Made by a program: the position numbers and the translations under genes. A stretch of 6,922 nt of DNA. Source: Pseudomonadota bacterium. GTDB taxonomy: Bacteria > Pseudomonadota > Alphaproteobacteria > Caulobacterales > Caulobacteraceae. The stretch is from NCBI GenBank assembly GCA_023445955.1, contig JAEXJH010000425.1, positions 1 to 6,922 of the forward strand. Reading direction: 5' to 3'. Position 1 is the stretch's first letter, and each line of letters opens with the position of its first letter. Shown one piece after another: positions 6,015 to 6,922 of the stretch. A model generated the notes under the pieces. The model worked only from the letters and a program-made list of their open reading frames with translations, made no database searches and had not been told where the DNA came from.

Positions 6015-6045
6015 AGCCCCGACGCCGCCAGGGTCGGGGCTTTTT
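6015..6045 (+). terminator. Intrinsic terminator of sppA
   Basis: AGCCCCGAC (6015-6023) pairs with GTCGGGGCT (6033-6041) around a 9-base loop, directly followed by a run of T to 6045. It lies 31 bases after the stop codon and is a textbook rho-independent terminator. Confidence 0.93.
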
Positions 6046-6203
6046 CGTGGCCCTCTATATCTAGGCTCGCCCCTACAGTCGCGGACTGAAGCGCAACTGA
6101 CACCCGCCCCTCAGCCGCCGCGATCGGACCTCGCCGAGGGCTGGATAACGCGCTGGAGTCCGAGCAAGGCGACGGCTTAGTTGCCATCTAAAGTTAATCA
6201 CAT

Positions 6204-6218
6204 TGAGTTATCAACTCA
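6204..6218. promoter_or_regulatory. 15-bp dyad TGAGTT-ATC-AACTCA upstream of the secreted-protein gene
   Basis: Perfect 6-bp arms around a 3-bp spacer lie in an AT-rich stretch about 70 bases before the start codon, where an operator or promoter would be expected. Downstream, TACAAT near 6232-6237 could be a -10, but no good -35 is spaced correctly. The regulator is unknown. Confidence 0.4.
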
Positions 6219-6251
6219 TGTTTGCACAACCGTACAATCTATGGTGCAGTT

Positions 6252-6279
6252 CCTGAGGGCAGTTTCGCCCGTTCAGGAG
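6252..6279 (+). promoter_or_regulatory. Leader hairpin covering the Shine-Dalgarno of the secreted-protein gene
   Basis: CCTGA (6252-6256) pairs with TCAGG (6273-6277), and inside it GGGC (6257-6260) pairs with GCCC (6267-6270), leaving a 6-base loop and a 2-base bulge. The outer right arm contains the first three bases of the Shine-Dalgarno AGGAG (6275-6279), which sits 7 bases before the ATG at 6287. Folding would hide the ribosome binding site, suggesting translational control. Confidence 0.45.
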
Positions 6280-6286
6280 ACTATGC

Positions 6287-6553
6287 ATGAAGCGCTTCGT
6301 TACAGCCTCGCTGGTAGCTGCTCTGGCACTTTCCGCGATCCCCACAGTCTCGACAGCGAGGATTAGTTTCTACCGGCAGGTGACCTTCTACAGCACCTAT
6401 TATGTTGACAATAGCGGTCCGGATGTCCCGTACAATCCGACGCCAAACAGATTTCAAGTGGGCTATATTCGCTACTACTGCGACGGAAGCGTGCGGCAAG
6501 TCGGAGACGAGACTGCGGATTACGAAGACGATATCGTGGGTGTTTGCACCTGA
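6287..6553 (+). CDS. Small secreted protein of unknown function
   Basis: The 88-residue product has a classic Sec signal peptide: MKR, a hydrophobic core (LVAALALSAIP) and a likely signal peptidase I site after VSTA at residue 24. This leaves a mature chain of about 64 residues for the periplasm or outside. The mature part is acidic and tyrosine-rich (FYSTYYVD; YIRYYCDGS) with exactly two cysteines, in YYCDG and near the end in VGVCT, so a single disulfide is likely. From memory it resembles tiny exported proteins grouped as DUF6289 (a tyrosine-rich strand, then a CDG/CNG motif and a C-terminal Cys), but this is unverified. Third-position G/C bias is weaker than in sppA or the kinase, which may reflect transfer or fast evolution. 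The ATG at 6287 has AGGAG 7 bases upstream. The gene has its own leader and a hairpin after it. Confidence 0.75.
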   Translation: MKRFVTASLVAALALSAIPTVSTARISFYRQVTFYSTYYVDNSGPDVPYNPTPNRFQVGYIRYYCDGSVRQVGDETADYEDDIVGVCT

Positions 6554-6564
6554 ATTCGTCCGGT

Positions 6565-6591
6565 AGGCCCGTCGTCAGCGGCGGCGGGCCT
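6565..6591 (+). terminator. Probable terminator after the secreted-protein gene
   Basis: AGGCCCGTCG (6565-6574) pairs with CGGCGGGCCT (6582-6591), including one G-T pair, around a 7-base loop, 11 bases after the stop codon. It is followed by CCACCTTTAT, a weak T tract. A second GC-rich inverted repeat (GGCGGG 6604-6609, CCCGCC 6622-6627) follows and may add to termination. Confidence 0.65.
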
Positions 6592-6922
6592 CCACCTTTA
6601 TCAGGCGGGCTCCGCTGAAGACCCGCCCACCTAGGACAACTATGAGTCGGTGAGCAGAAGTTAGTTCCGGCTTGGCTTCTTCCGCATGGCTGGCGCCCAA
6701 ATCACAAGCCCTACCGGTTAGGCTGGACGTCGCCTAAGACGCTTCGGGTCCAGGAATCGGCGCCGGCGACACGGGCCTTGGGCGCCTGGCTTGCTCACCG
6801 GGCGCCAACTCGGTCTGGAAAGGGTCAAGCGCCCCTCGAACCTTGCGCCTTGCCCGCTAAAGCGCGTCGCGCGACCCTGGCCATAGACGGCGCGGAGCAA
6901 AGCTTCTGTCTCACCCATGGCT
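6592..6922. other. Terminal 330 bases with no supported gene
   Basis: I see no convincing gene here. A 66-codon minus-strand frame (6718-6918) is Arg/Pro/Gly-rich with poor codon bias and no clear domain; it could be chance or the eroded tail of something upstream of the window. The stretch contains an inverted repeat TTAGGC-N8-GCCTAA (6718-6737) and several GGCGCC hexamers. The last bases include an ATG on the plus strand at 6917, which could begin a gene beyond the edge, but no close Shine-Dalgarno precedes it. Confidence 0.4.

Noticed and set aside
6718..6918. A 66-codon minus-strand frame at the right end.
   Set aside because: Its composition is Arg/Pro-rich, codon bias is poor, no motif is recognisable, and another minus-strand frame in the same stretch looks equally plausible, so it is not annotated as a gene.
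1..6922. Search for mobile elements, CRISPR arrays, toxin-antitoxin pairs, defence or biosynthetic systems.
   Set aside because: No regularly spaced repeats, transposase or integrase motifs, tRNA-end direct repeats, paired toxin/antitoxin frames or nuclease signatures were seen.

Overview
The window is GC-rich, with coding sequence strongly biased to G/C at third codon positions. Its gene content suggests an alphaproteobacterium, most likely Caulobacter or a close relative. The clues are a Ros/MucR-type regulator, an SppA close to the Gram-negative form, a six-helix hybrid histidine kinase and the tRNA sequences. The genus is inferred from protein style; no database search was possible.

Layout, left to right. 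(1) 2-535 (+): a phosphinothricin/methionine-sulfoximine-type GNAT acetyltransferase missing only its extreme N-terminus. (2) 655-2406 (+): a membrane-bound hybrid histidine kinase (HisKA, HATPase, receiver) with a dyad-symmetric site in its leader. It converges on (3) 2483-2911 (-), a MucR/Ros-family regulator whose usual zinc-binding cysteines are Ser and Asp. The two genes share one hairpin terminator. (4) 2912-3380: a long, partly AT-rich region upstream of mucR with a candidate operator and no convincing gene. (5) 3381-3644 (-): a small three-helix membrane protein of unknown function, downstream of (6) tRNA-Gln(UUG) on the minus strand. (7) tRNA-Pro(CGG) diverges from tRNA-Gln; the two candidate promoters lie back to back with A/T tracts between them. 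(8) 4199-5983 (+): signal peptide peptidase SppA (protease IV) with an identifiable Lys/Ser dyad, a hairpin-rich leader and a strong intrinsic terminator. (9) 6287-6553 (+): a small secreted protein with two cysteines whose Shine-Dalgarno sequence can be buried in a leader hairpin. (10) 6592-6922: about 330 bases with no supported gene.

The genes do not form one pathway. The window is mostly ordinary chromosomal sequence: signalling (kinase), global transcription control (MucR), translation (two tRNAs), envelope proteolysis (SppA) and two small uncharacterised proteins. No mobile element, CRISPR array, toxin-antitoxin pair or defence system was seen. The most interesting points are the MucR relative without its cysteine ligands, the secreted small protein with a leader hairpin over its ribosome binding site, and dyads sharing CTGTTC/GAACAG half-sites upstream of the kinase and sppA.
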